Shown: positions 1-10,284 of the stretch, piece after piece
Layout: each line of letters starts with the position of its first letter
Position numbering within the stretch: the stretch's first letter is position 1
NCBI RefSeq assembly: GCF_900128505.1
Contig: NZ_LT669941.1
Span: forward strand, 2,404,433 to 2,468,432
Origin: Parabacteroides timonensis
GTDB taxonomy: Bacteria; Bacteroidota; Bacteroidia; Bacteroidales; Tannerellaceae
Direction of reading: 5' to 3'
DNA length: 64,000 nt
The notes under the pieces: model-generated
What the model saw: only the letters and a program-made list of their open reading frames with translations
Database searches by the model: none
Told to the model about the DNA's origin: nothing
Translations under genes and position numbers: made by a program

Positions 1-1
1 C

Positions 2-3000
2 GTTATCCTGCAATCGACCATCACCAACAACCACAACCCTTCGCCCATCGACGCCGCCAACCCGGACTCGCCGCAGACGGGCGGTCTCTACCTCAACGGA
101 TACGGCCAGACCATCAACTCGATTGTCTGGAACAACCGCTTCGGGACCGGGAACACTTCGCGCCACATCCCGATGTTTGCCAAAGACCCGACAACCTCCA
201 CAGTGCGCTTCTACAACACTGCCGTGGCAGGCATAAACAACGCGGTGTGGAACAACACGCTGCAACAGGATCTCCTTGCGCTGGCGGACGAAAACAATTC
301 CTCCGAGGAAGGGGAAATATATCCGCAGTTTGAACCCGATGGCAAAACATTTACCAGCGACGGGCTATTGCTTACGACCTTCGGCGTGCAACCTGACTGG
401 CGAGAAATCGATTACTTCTGGAAGCCGGCACGAGGCTCGAACCTGCGTGCGCGAGGCATGGTATTGGGCAACTTCCCCGAAGAAATCGTCGTCTCTCCCG
501 AGCTGGATTTATGGGGCGACCCGTTCTTCCAAAAGCCTGCACTGGGGGTTTCGGAGATTCAGGCGACAAACATAACGCACACAGTGATAGGTGGCGATAT
601 CTGGCGCATCTATGTCGACGTGGAATGTACAAACCCGGAACATAACGGCATCAGTTGGGCAAACGGCTACCGTTCCATCAATGAGGCGATCGAGTATTTC
701 GTCTCACAATCAAACAATTCCGAAGCCAAGGACAAAACCTTCGAAATCTACGTACTGGAAGGCACCATCGAACCGCGATTCAGCTTCAGCGACCTCGACC
801 CGAAGACAGCGACCATCAATATCCTGAAGATGCCGGGCGGACAGACGCTCCATCTGAAGGGAGGTTTTATGCGCGAATCCGATGCTGAGGGCGATGCACG
901 TCCCTACAACCCGACACTCTACCGCTCCTTCATCGACGGCAACGTGAAGGCGAACGAGCTGGCAGACGGCCTCTACCACAACATCGTAGTGGCAGACGGT
1001 GCGAATGCCGTCATCGAAGGCTTCCACGTCATCAACGGTTATGCGGAAGGCAACGCCAAAGTGAAACGCGGCGCTGGCTTGCTGATCGGTGTCGATGCAA
1101 CCGTCGAAGTAAAAGACTGTATCTTCGAAAACAATACCGCCGCAGAAAATGCAGCCATCGGCCTGGTAGACAATGCCAACGGTTCTACGTTGAAGCTCAC
1201 CAACTGCGTCATCAACAACAATACGAATACCGACGAAACTGCTCCTATCCTCCCGACCGAAAATGTCACCCTGCTGCATTGCACGGTCGTGAACAACATA
1301 GGAACTTCCGCCACTACCGGCACCAACTCCTTCAGTGCCGGCAACACGGGCGGCAATAGCCTGAACTTAGAAATCACCTCAGCCAACTTCGCCAACCCGA
1401 CCAATGCCCCGGGTGCCACGCTCGGCTTCGATACTTATCTGGGCGGTTATTCCAACTTCCGCCCGCTGACAAGCTCGGTAGAGGCAGCCGGCGCAATCAT
1501 CAATAAAGGAACCAACTTAAACAACAACCCTGCACTGGATATTGCCCAAAACGCCCGTGACTTGGGAGGTACTCCGGACTTGGGGGCGTATGAGGCGGAG
1601 TTGCCTAAGAGTGGGAATATTATATATGTACGTATGTATGATGATACCAGCCAAAAGCATCCCGACGGAACCTCCCGTGACGGTTCATCCTGGGAAAATG
1701 CTATCAACGGTAATGCGAACTACGGTACAGACGATGGGATAGACCACGATCATATAGGAACAAATGTGTACAGTAATCGTAATACATACTATATTACCGG
1801 TCTTCAGTATGCCGTCAACCAGGCTTATTTGAAGATGGTGAGAAAAGAAGGAAACGGAGATATTAACTATGAAAGAAAAACCAATGGTATATGGACATGG
1901 AGAGGTGGCCAGTATCAACAAATAAATAGTTATAATCCTTTATCATACCCTGTCCTGGATGCGAAATACACCCAAACCAGCGAACGCCCGCAAGTATGGG
2001 TAGCCGCAGGAGAATACACCAGCGCCGCAGGCTTCTTCATGCGTGACGGTGTCGATGTACTGGGAGGTTTCCCGGCAGAAGGTGCTCCCGGCAGTGAAGA
2101 TAGACAGCCGCGTCTGTATGAAACGATCATCCAAACAAATGAAAACATTGATGAGAGTACTCCATTTGCAGATAAAGTGTATGATGAGAGAGAAAATACA
2201 TATACCTCTTCTATATATAATTTGAACAGGAACTATGATGTAGCACACAAAACACGCCGCGTATTAACACAGCCTATGCCGTATTTTAGTGGTACAGGAC
2301 ATAGTAATATGGAAAACACAAATCAAGAATTAACCGGCTTTACCTTAGAAACCAAATGGGATGGTTTCATTATCCAAAACGGACGTGTACAAATCGATCA
2401 TCAACGTGATGGTGGTGCAGGTGTCGCGTTACGTCAAAAAGGCGTACTCGAAAACTGTATCATCCGAAATAACATAAACAGAGCCGGTACCGGTCGTGGC
2501 GGTGGTGTCTTCTGTAATGGCGGGACATTAATCAATTGCAGAATAGAAGAAAATTCTATCCAAACCGAAGCAGGATTTATCTACGGTGGTGGACTTTATC
2601 TTCGTGGCGGTACTACATACAACTGCATCTATGCAAATAACTTGCTAGCTCACGAGAATAATAATCCATGGACTGAAAATAGTTATAATAAATGGGGATC
2701 CGGAGTATACATCGAAGTCGGAAACTTTTATAACAACACTGTTACCCAAAACAAAGGAGGGTCAGCAATCCATGTCGGAAATTACTTCAATGATGGTAAC
2801 TTGTCTATCTACAATTCCATTATTTATGGGAACACTACTATCAAAGACAACTATCAAATCAGTATCGAAGCTAAGCTACGTATGTTTAACTGCTGTATTC
2901 CGGACAAAGCCATTTGTAACGGATCTTTTAATAATCATTCAACAGCAAACGATATGTATGGCACAGGAACTAATAAACCCACGAATCCTAATTCCATACA

Positions 3001-6000
3001 AAATTTGATGTTCTACAATATAATCACAGATGATCCAAAGTTGGAAGACAACTACAGTTTAAGAGATGGCTCTCCCTGTATCAACACAGGTAACGGCACA
3101 CCGCGAGAAATTCTTGCAACAGATCGGTGGGGAGACTATATAACCCTCCCTGAATACGACATGGACTACACCGACCGTATCAAAGACTGTACGATAGACA
3201 TCGGTGCTTACGAGAAAAACAATTTGGCAAACATAAAGCCTGAAGTAACGACAAGTGGAACTATTACCACTTATACCTACTACGTCACCATCCCCGGCAA
3301 TGGTCTTGCCGACGGCTCGTCTCCGGAGAACGCAGCCTGCCGCATGAAGCTGCAGGAGATTCTGTATGCAGCTGGAGCGCGTGCTGCCCTAGGAGAAACA
3401 GCCATCGTCAAACTGGCAGGCTACGAAAACGCCACCAGCGGTGACACGAATACCGACAATATCTATTGGGCAAACACCCTTTACGACCCGAACGACCCGC
3501 AAAGCTATACCTTCGTTATCCCCTACGGCGTAACGGTAATGGGTGGCTATACGGAAAATTTCAAAGAAGGTGACAACCGCGATGCCGCCCGGTACATGAC
3601 CGTCCTCTCACCTATCGCCATCAAAGGCGGGCAAACAGTAAACGGCTACCACGCCGTCACCTTCGGCGACTCCCCAAAGGGTACAACCGCCGAGACCGGC
3701 GCTACCATCATCGACGGCCTCTACCTGGAAGGCGGACGTGCCACTTCGCAAGCCGGTGTCGGCAACTCCAAGACCCGCGGCGGAGGAGCCATCGTGCCTG
3801 CCTACGCCCACGTGCGCAACTGCGTGGTCCGCAACAACGAAGCTATTCAGGGAGGCGGTCTTTATGTATTGCCCGGAGGCCTGGTGACGGGATGCGGCGT
3901 GATGGAAAACAAAGCCGATGAAGGTGCAGGTATCTATCTGGATAATGAGAATGCCATAGATGGGAACGGTTCGCTCATAGTTTCCTCTACCTTGGCTGCA
4001 AACACTGCCAGCCAAATAGGCGGCGGTATCTACCTGGAAGATCAGGCTGGCTGCGTAATCAACACCGTCGTTTGGGGAAACACTGCCCCGTCAGGCAAGA
4101 ACGTCAGCGGCGACTTGTCTACTGCGTTTGGCAACGAGCTTCTGAGAAAGATCGTAAACGAAGCCGGTGGTCCTAATGGAGGTACAGAAATCGCCGGCGG
4201 TCTATTTTACCCCTTCAACAACTGTTACGTAGAGACCTACGAAATGCCGGGTAACTTCTTGAACTATTCGATGGAAAGCGACGAGGCCCTCTATTTCGCC
4301 AACTATTATCGCCCGAAAGCCTACTCGGTCTTAATCAATGGTGGTCCTATCACAGCCTTCCAAACAGCAGGCGAAGAGATAATTCAAGTGGCAAAATACG
4401 ACATGCAGGGAATCCCACGCGCCGATGAAAGTGAAACACGCGTCGATGCCGGAGCTTATGCGTATCTGGGCGGTAATATGAAAATGCCGAATAGTGCAGA
4501 CGATATTGTCCGCCGTATCTTCGTCTCTACCGGTACACGGGTTTCGTTGACAGCAGGAAGCGATGAAAGCTACTATTTAGGCCGTTCTTTCCATACCTCC
4601 CTTACGCATCTGGACGATGCACTGGCGTATATCAAGCAGGTAAGGGAGCTTGAGAGTGGAAAATACTCCGACATTCCTTTCGAAATCTGGATAAGCCAAG
4701 GTACCTACAAACCGACCTACCGCCGTACGGATGCCAACACTGAAACAATTGACCAGCGGCAGAACTCATTCGTTATCCCCGATAACGTCAAGCTGTTCGG
4801 CGGATTTACGGGAGATGAGAATTATGCGTATGGTATTGAAACAATTCCGGCAACAGGAGGTGACATTGGCGTCACACCCATCGGTAATGAGGACGTCACA
4901 GCCAAGCTTAACGCACGTGATCTCGGTGACCAGAACAGCAACAACCTGCTTGAACCCTGGGAGCTTGCCAACCAGACAATCCTCTCCGGAAAGGTGAACG
5001 TTTCTTCCACTGTAAAGAACGTGTACCATGTGCTCTACAGTTCGGCAACGGCAACAACAGCGACTGGCGTAACGCTCGACGGGTTGACCGTACAGGACGG
5101 GGAGACTTTGAATGAAATAAAGATTACAACTTCAGAGACAGGCAGCCACACCAGTAACGAAGTCGGCTTCGGAGGCGGTATCTATTCAAACAATGTGCCT
5201 TATACACTGGTTCGCTGCCGCCTGCTCAACAACAAGGCTATGCGCGGCGGAGCTATCTACGTGCGCAACGCAACACTGAAGCTATTCGGCACAATCCTCT
5301 CGGGCAACGGTACGGTCGATAATCCGATTATTACAGAAGAACTCCGTGGAGGCGCCGTCACCGTTATAGCAACCGGAGGCGGAAATCCCCAAGCCGCCCT
5401 CTACGCCGCCAACACCCTTTGGGCAAACAACGAGTCGGAAGGTTACGGTGGTGCCCTGTCTGTCTACGGCAATACAACCGTCAACCTAATCAACAACACG
5501 ATTGTACGTAACAAGGCAGCAGAATATAGCGCGTTGTATAGAACAGGAACTACCGGAACTACAACCCCCATGACCATCACCAACACGGTTTTCTGGGGGA
5601 ATGAAGGAGGTAGCTATTTGTTGCCGACAGATGCAGAAGTCACCTATTCGGCTGCTGAAATCTTCACGGATAATTCGGATAACAATATCCAGCTCAACAC
5701 AGAAAACATGGCAGCCAACGGCCCGCGTTTCCGTGCACCTTCAGACAAGGCAGGACTTGACGGATATAGCGTAACTGCCCTTTGGAATCCGGGTGCTATT
5801 TCCGTGCTGACGGATGGTGGAGATGGGTATGAACCTTCTAATGGTAACACCCCAGAAGGTACTTATGATAAGTGGTGGGGAGCGGAAATTGCTAATGCTA
5901 CAGATTATAAAGAGATCTATATCAGCGGTGTCAACCGCTATATCGGTCCACCTACCGACCATCAAAATCCGTCTCCAAATAAACCTATCGACATCGGCTT

Positions 6001-9000
6001 CTACGAGTATCAATACCCGCAAAACCTAGAGAACCGCGATTTTGTCTACGTTGCCACCGAAGATGCCGGACTTGGAGACGGTTCCAGCTGGGAAAATGCA
6101 ACTTCTAATTTCCAAGGAGCACTCTCTGCATTAAGCAACCCGGCAAGTACTAATACAAAGGGGCTGAAAACGATTTACGTCAAAGCCGGTGAGTACACAG
6201 CCCCGCGAGTAGGAGATGGTGGAGAAGTATTCAGCTTCTCACTTAACGGAGAATCTACGTTTTTAACATCATTGACCATTCTCGGCTCCTGCACGGGTAG
6301 CGGCGATATACAGGATTTCAGCAAACCGTCAGTGATAACCGTCAATCCAAATTCGGCGGGCAAAACTCAAACCTTGTTGAATTGCACCACCAACGGTAAA
6401 AACCTGCACATCGAAGGCTTCACCCTTCTGAATGATGGAACGCAAAATGATAACAATGAGATAGGTATTAAAGCCTCCACTTCCGACGGCAGTAACCTGA
6501 CGCTGAAAAACATCGCCACCCGCAACAACAACGGCACGGGTATCGACATCTCCGATGGTGGAACCGTCTTGATAGCCAACACGCTGTTTGCAGATGGAGG
6601 AACAGGGTTGAAAGCCGGTAGTAATACGACTGTGGTTAATGCTACGTTTGCTAATAATGAGACGGACATCAATGGAACTCCGAAGGTTTACAATACGGTT
6701 TCTTGGAATACGACTAATACGTTAACTCCGGTCGAAGGTGATGGCAATGTTGCTATCTCCCAAAATATTGCCAACAACGACCCGCAATCCGGTCCAAACT
6801 TCGTCGACCCGAAAAATGATGATATAGCGAAAAGGGATTACAGCATCCGCCCGAGTATGTCTTTATTAGATAAAGGTAAAGATGATAAATACACAGAAGC
6901 TGGTTTAACTAAGAACGACCGCGACCTCGCCAACAACCCCCGTTTCTCCGGAACGATTGATGTCGGTGCGTATGAGTTTGCTTCCGAACTGAGCGAAATC
7001 TTATATGTAAAACAGGGCATTGCAGCCGGTGACGGCAAATCGTGGGATAGTCCGCTGTCAGACTTGCAATCTGCCGTCAACCTGGCCGGTGTCTATAGTA
7101 GTGGTCCAGTAGAAGACGATGAGACAAAGAAAGTCGGCTACGTATTTGTCGACAGAGAAGTAAATACAACCGACTTGAAAGTGCCGTTTGCCAATGTCAA
7201 AGTGTACGGTGGCATGAATGGTGAAACAGGAAAAACTCCAACCGAGATTTTGTCTAAACGCTTGGGTACGCTGGAAAGTGACAAACGCTCGACCATCGAC
7301 GGCCTAAGTATAACGGCAGATGCCGTAGTGGACGGCTTCGAAGTGACAGGCACAACAACTGTCGATGCGGGTATATTGTCTACTTCGGTTGTTACGGGAA
7401 ATGTTACAGGAACCAACGGCACTCTCTACAATTCGTTAGTAATCGGTGATGTGAGCTGCCAGGCTGTCAATGTGACTGCGACCGGAAATATCAATAACAC
7501 GATGTCCAGTACTAACAACCGTGCTTCTGCCGCAGAAAACAACTATATCAAAGATGAACATTGGAAATATCAGTTGAATGAAAATGATGAAACAAACATT
7601 GACAAAGGTAACAATGATAAAACCAATGAATTTATCACTAAAGTCGGTCACTCCCGCGACCTCGCCGGTAACTCACGTATCCGTCATAACGTAGACAACG
7701 GCTGCTTCGAAACCTGGCTGGTAACGGCAGACCAAACTGTCACCAACGACGACTACCCTCACGGAAAAACCGCTGTCTATGTCAATGCCGGTGTCGAACT
7801 CAAACTTGACAAGGAATATACCGAAATAAATCCCTTCTCCCCCGGCTTCCTGCTGCTCAAACACAGAGCCGGTTTACGTGGGAACGGTCAAAGTATCGAC
7901 TTGAACAACTTAGCCGTCGAACGAACAGTGGGAAAAAGTCAGGTTGACCTGGCGTATGTGCCGTTCATGGTGACTAAGGTAGAGAAACCTGGCGATTTTA
8001 CCATACAAGAATATGACGGAAACAAGCGGGCGCAATACGCCTTCAAATTCAAAAAAGAAGAGCACTCCGAAGCCTGGACAACAACAACAACTCCGGCAGA
8101 AGGCGTTCTTTTGGACAACACAGCTGGAACTGATCCTGTTTCTGTCCGTTTCTATGGAAACAGCTATGAAGAAGGCAACAATGTTCCCAAGGAGATCATC
8201 TTGACACAGCACAACCATACAAACTGGGGAGGTGCATCCGGCGAACGATTCACCCACAAGGAAAACATGGGTTGGAACCTGACAGGTTCCCCCTACCTCT
8301 GTGCCATGAACTTCAGTGATATGAAATACGGACGGGTTATCTACACGGTTGCTGATAAAACGTATAAGTCCCTACAAACCTGGAACGAAACCGGAGCTAC
8401 TGTTTCAGGCTCCCTGCCCGCCGGTGATGCCTTCTTCACACAAACGGCAACATTGAAAACGGAGGAGTCGATTCCCGTAGAAGCACCCTCCGCCCCTGCT
8501 GACGAAAACACGCTCCGTAGCGGTAACCTCGCCATCGGCATCTCGTCCGCCCTCACCCGCAGCGCAACGGAAGAAGACGTGATCGAGCTGACTGCCGTGC
8601 CGACACCCGAGGCATCGTACGACTTCGACATCGCCACCGACGGCGTGAAGTGGATGAGCTACGCAGAGGAAGTCCCGCAGATTTACATCGCACGCGACGG
8701 CGGACGCTATTCGCTCCTCTCGGCTGTCGACGAAAAAGGTATCCTCGACCTGGGCGTACGCATCGGCCGCGAAGGAAGCTATACGATTGCCTTGCCTGAT
8801 GACTGTCCGGCGGACGCATACGACAGTGTCATCCTGCAAGACCTGCATGCGGGCAAGTCGGTAGACCTGAAGAACGGCGGCTACACCTTCTCCGCCCTCC
8901 GCTCCGGCGAGGTGGAAGGTCGTTTCCGTCTGAGCTTCAACGGAACGGTCGGCGAAGTACTGTCGGAAATACAGGCCTACCGGAAGGCTCCGGGCAAAGT

Positions 9001-9184
9001 CGTCGTCGAAGGTCTGCCGGAAAAGGCAATCGTCAACTGGTATGAGCTGTCCGGACAACGCCTGTTCAGCCATCCGGCCACCAACTACCGCGAAGAGTAC
9101 GACCTGCCCGGCTACGTAGTCATGCTGGAAGTAATCGACAAAGAGGGTAAACGCCTGGCATCCCGCAAGGTGTCTGTCCGCTAA
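2..9184 (+). CDS. Giant secreted modular beta-helix protein (5' end outside window)
   Basis: The frame is open from base 2, so the gene starts left of the window; the first internal ATG at 173 is not a real start. More than 3,060 residues are visible. They are rich in Asn, Gly and Thr and form short right-handed beta-helix-like coils. About six modules can be told apart: each tends to open with an I/YYV...GDGSSWENA-like segment and to close with D-I/L/V-GAYE, the signature of choice-of-anchor Q proteins (clear near 1577-1594, 3197-3214 and about 6960; degenerate near 4445, 5995 and 7700). The last ~75 residues (GKVVVEGLP, NWYELSGQRLF, DLPGYVVMLEV, RKVSV) resemble a type A type-IX-secretion sorting tail. 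A cell-surface or secreted adhesin-like role is inferred; no enzymatic site was recognised. Base composition changes sharply inside the gene (see findings). Confidence 0.85.
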   Translation, partial: VILQSTITNNHNPSPIDAANPDSPQTGGLYLNGYGQTINSIVWNNRFGTGNTSRHIPMFAKDPTTSTVRFYNTAVAGINNAVWNNTLQQDLLALADENNSSEEGEIYPQFEPDGKTFTSDGLLLTTFGVQPDWREIDYFWKPARGSNLRARGMVLGNFPEEIVVSPELDLWGDPFFQKPALGVSEIQATNITHTVIGGDIWRIYVDVECTNPEHNGISWANGYRSINEAIEYFVSQSNNSEAKDKTFEIYVLEGTIEPRFSFSDLDPKTATINILKMPGGQTLHLKGGFMRESDAEGDARPYNPTLYRSFIDGNVKANELADGLYHNIVVADGANAVIEGFHVINGYAEGNAKVKRGAGLLIGVDATVEVKDCIFENNTAAENAAIGLVDNANGSTLKLTNCVINNNTNTDETAPILPTENVTLLHCTVVNNIGTSATTGTNSFSAGNTGGNSLNLEITSANFANPTNAPGATLGFDTYLGGYSNFRPLTSSVEAAGAIINKGTNLNNNPALDIAQNARDLGGTPDLGAYEAELPKSGNIIYVRMYDDTSQKHPDGTSRDGSSWENAINGNANYGTDDGIDHDHIGTNVYSNRNTYYITGLQYAVNQAYLKMVRKEGNGDINYERKTNGIWTWRGGQYQQINSYNPLSYPVLDAKYTQTSERPQVWVAAGEYTSAAGFFMRDGVDVLGGFPAEGAPGSEDRQPRLYETIIQTNENIDESTPFADKVYDERENTYTSSIYNLNRNYDVAHKTRRVLTQPMPYFSGTGHSNMENTNQELTGFTLETKWDGFIIQNGRVQIDHQRDGGAGVALRQKGVLENCIIRNNINRAGTGRGGGVFCNGGTLINCRIEENSIQTEAGFIYGGGLYLRGGTTYNCIYANNLLAHENNNPWTENSYNKWGSGVYIEVGNFYNNTVTQNKGGSAIHVGNYFNDGNLSIYNSIIYGNTTIKDNYQISIEAKLRMFNCCIPDKAICNGSFNNHSTANDMYGTGTNKPTNPNSIQNLMFYNIITDDPKLEDNYSLRDGSPCINTGNGTPREILATDRWGDYITLPEYDMDYTDRIKDCTIDIGAYEKNNLANIKPEVTTSGTITTYTYYVTIPGNGLADGSSPENAACRMKLQEILYAAGARAALGETAIVKLAGYENATSGDTNTDNIYWANTLYDPNDPQSYTFVIPYGVTVMGGYTENFKEGDNRDAARYMTVLSPIAIKGGQTVNGYHAVTFGDSPKGTTAETGATIIDGLYLEGGRATSQAGVGNSKTRGGGAIVPAYAHVRNCVVRNNEAIQGGGLYVLPGGLVTGCGVMENKADEGAGIYLDNENAIDGNGSLIVSSTLAANTASQIGGGIYLEDQAGCVINTVVWGNTAPSGKNVSGDLSTAFGNELLRKIVNEAGGPNGGTEIAGGLFYPFNNCYVETYEMPGNFLNYSMESDEALYFANYYRPKAYSVLINGGPITAFQTAGEEIIQVAKYDMQGIPRADESETRVDAGAYAYLGGNMKMPNSADDIVRRIFVSTGTRVSLTAGSDESYYLGRSFHTSLTHLDDALAYIKQVRELESGKYSDIPFEIWISQGTYKPTYRRTDANTETIDQRQNSFVIPDNVKLFGGFTGDENYAYGIETIPATGGDIGVTPIGNEDVTAKLNARDLGDQNSNNLLEPWELANQTILSGKVNVSSTVKNVYHVLYSSATATTATGVTLDGLTVQDGETLNEIKITTSETGSHTSNEVGFGGGIYSNNVPYTLVRCRLLNNKAMRGGAIYVRNATLKLFGTILSGNGTVDNPIITEELRGGAVTVIATGGGNPQAALYAANTLWANNESEGYGGALSVYGNTTVNLINNTIVRNKAAEYSALYRTGTTGTTTPMTITNTVFWGNEGGSYLLPTDAEVTYSAAEIFTDNSDNNIQLNTENMAANGPRFRAPSDKAGLDGYSVTALWNPGAISVLTDGGDGYEPSNGNTPEGTYDKWWGAEIANATDYKEIYISGVNRYIGPPTDHQNPSPNKPIDIGFYEYQYPQNLENRDFVYVATEDAGLGDGSSWENATSNFQGALSALSNPASTNTKGLKTIYVKAGEYTAPRVGDGGEVFSFSLNGESTFLTSLTILGSCTGSGDIQDFSKPSVITVNPNSAGKTQTLLNCTTNGKNLHIEGFTLLNDGTQNDNNEIGIKASTSDGSNLTLKNIATRNNNGTGIDISDGGTVLIANTLFADGGTGLKAGSNTTVVNATFANNETDINGTPKVYNTVSWNTTNTLTPVEGDGNVAISQNIANNDPQSGPNFVDPKNDDIAKRDYSIRPSMSLLDKGKDDKYTEAGLTKNDRDLANNPRFSGTIDVGAYEFASELSEILYVKQGIAAGDGKSWDSPLSDLQSAVNLAGVYSSGPVEDDETKKVGYVFVDREVNTTDLKVPFANVKVYGGMNGETGKTPTEILSKRLGTLESDKRSTIDGLSITADAVVDGFEVTGTTTVDAGILSTSVVTGNVTGTNGTLYNSLVIGDVSCQAVNVTATGNINNTMSSTNNRASAAENNYIKDEHWKYQLNENDETNIDKGNNDKTNEFITKVGHSRDLAGNSRIRHNVDNGCFETWLVTADQTVTNDDYPHGKTAVYVNAGVELKLDKEYTEINPFSPGFLLLKHRAGLRGNGQSIDLNNLAVERTVGKSQVDLAYVPFMVTKVEKPGDFTIQEYDGNKRAQYAFKFKKEEHSEAWTTTTTPAEGVLLDNTAGTDPVSVRFYGNSYEEGNNVPKEIILTQHNHTNWGGASGERFTHKENMGWNLTGSPYLCAMNFSDMKYGRVIYTVADKTYKSLQTWNETGATVSGSLPAGDAFFTQTATLKTEESIPVEAPSAPADENTLRSGNLAIGISSALTRSATEEDVIELTAVPTPEASYDFDIATDGVKWMSYAEEVPQIYIARDGGRYSLLSAVDEKGILDLGVRIGREGSYTIALPDDCPADAYDSVILQDLHAGKSVDLKNGGYTFSALRSGEVEGRFRLSFNGTVGEVLSEIQAYRKAPGKVVVEGLPEKAIVNWYELSGQRLFSHPATNYREEYDLPGYVVMLEVIDKEGKRLASRKVSVR

Positions 9185-9230
9185 TATGCGCCTATAAGTC
9201 AGCCTTAAAGAACGCTGATGACACAGAATA

Positions 9231-9272
9231 CGCTCGCAGATTTATGGATGGAAATCCTATCGTCTGCGAGCG
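9231..9272 (+). terminator. Hairpin downstream of the beta-helix gene
   Basis: Perfect 10-bp inverted repeat CGCTCGCAGA / TCTGCGAGCG (9231-9240 and 9263-9272) around a 22-nt loop, starting 46 bases after the stop codon. The loop holds a small GGAT/ATCC stem. It is followed by a T-rich but interrupted stretch, so it is only a fair intrinsic terminator. Confidence 0.45.
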
Positions 9273-9376
9273 TGTATGTTTTGTATCATCACATTTTGCA
9301 GGAAAGACAACCGCCAAGTCCAAAAGTTTCCCTACTTTTACACCTTACTTTTACAAACACGAATAAACAGAAGATC

Positions 9377-10180
9377 ATGAAAATAACTATCATCGGAGCC
9401 GGAAATATCGGTGGTGCTATCGCCCGGGGACTGGCAAAAGGAAATATGTTCAAAGCATCGGATATCACCTGTACGGCACAGTCGCAAGCAACGTTGGACA
9501 AAATGAAAGCAGCCAATCCTGATTTCGTGTTGTCGCTCAACAACATCGAAGCTGTTAAAGGAGCAGACATCATCGTCATCGCGGTAAAGCCCTGGCGGGT
9601 GGAAGAGATCATCGACCAGGTAAAAGGAGTGCTCGATTACGACAAACAGATCATCGTTTCAGTGGCTGCCGGCATCACCTTCGATACACTGAATTCTTAT
9701 CTCACCAAAAATACCAGTTACGAAGACTGGGTAACCCCGGCCCTTTTCCGTATCATGCCTAACACGGCTATCGAGGTACTGAGCAGTATGACTTTTGTCT
9801 CCGCCCATAACGCGACACCGGAACAGAGCGAACTGATTATCAATATATTCAATGAGCTTGGTAATGCCATGTTGGTTGAAGAGCGCCTGATGGGTGCCGG
9901 TACGGCTTTGGCTTCCAGCGGTATAGCTTTCGCCCTTCGTTATATCCGTGCCGCCATCGAAGGTGGCGTCGAATTGGGTTTCTATCCGAAGCAGGCACAG
10001 GAAATCGTTGTCCACACCGTAAAAGGAGCAACCGACCTGCTATTGGAAAACAAAAGTAACCCGGAAATGGAAATCGACAAAGTCACCACTCCCGGCGGTA
10101 TAACAATCAAAGGGTTGAATGAAATGGAACTATCCGGTTTCACCTCTTCTGTCATCAGAGGATTGAAAGCCAGTAAATAA
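9377..10180 (+). CDS. proC: Pyrroline-5-carboxylate reductase
   Basis: This enzyme catalyses the last step of proline synthesis: NAD(P)H-dependent reduction of pyrroline-5-carboxylate to proline in the cytoplasm. From ATG 9377 the protein has 267 residues, normal for ProC. It opens with a Rossmann motif (GAGNIGGAIA, residues 7-16) and carries the family blocks VIAVKPW, RIMPNTA and TTPGGITIKGLNEME. The frame stays open to 9218, but the extra 53 residues are low in complexity and match nothing in the family, so ATG 9377 is preferred. Genes for proline breakdown lie further right on the other strand, so synthesis and degradation genes are close but not co-transcribed. Confidence 0.95.
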   Translation: MKITIIGAGNIGGAIARGLAKGNMFKASDITCTAQSQATLDKMKAANPDFVLSLNNIEAVKGADIIVIAVKPWRVEEIIDQVKGVLDYDKQIIVSVAAGITFDTLNSYLTKNTSYEDWVTPALFRIMPNTAIEVLSSMTFVSAHNATPEQSELIINIFNELGNAMLVEERLMGAGTALASSGIAFALRYIRAAIEGGVELGFYPKQAQEIVVHTVKGATDLLLENKSNPEMEIDKVTTPGGITIKGLNEMELSGFTSSVIRGLKASK

Positions 10181-10231
10181 AAAGAGAATTATAAATTGAT
10201 TCAGAATTTGTCAGAAATGAAATATTTCTGA

Positions 10232-10254
10232 AGTTGACAAGTGACAGTTGACAG
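10232..10254 (+). repeat. 23-base TGACAGTT-type repeat, copy 1
   Basis: An imperfect tandem of GACAGTT/GACAAGT units. Its exact reverse complement occurs at 12581-12603, in the gap between the two proline-catabolic genes. This kind of short TTGACAGTTGACAG repeat looks like a dispersed intergenic element. Confidence 0.7.
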
Positions 10255-10284
10255 TTATTATCAGATGTGAGCTATCTTTCATTA

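Noticed and set aside
8405..9073. 222-codon open frame opposite the end of the giant beta-helix gene
   Set aside because: The plus-strand frame is continuous and protein-like here. The antisense product has no recognisable features and exists because the region is GC-rich.
9218..9376. Longer proC start giving 53 extra residues
   Set aside because: The added residues cover a hairpin and low-complexity sequence and match nothing in ProC, whereas ATG 9377 begins right at the Rossmann strand.
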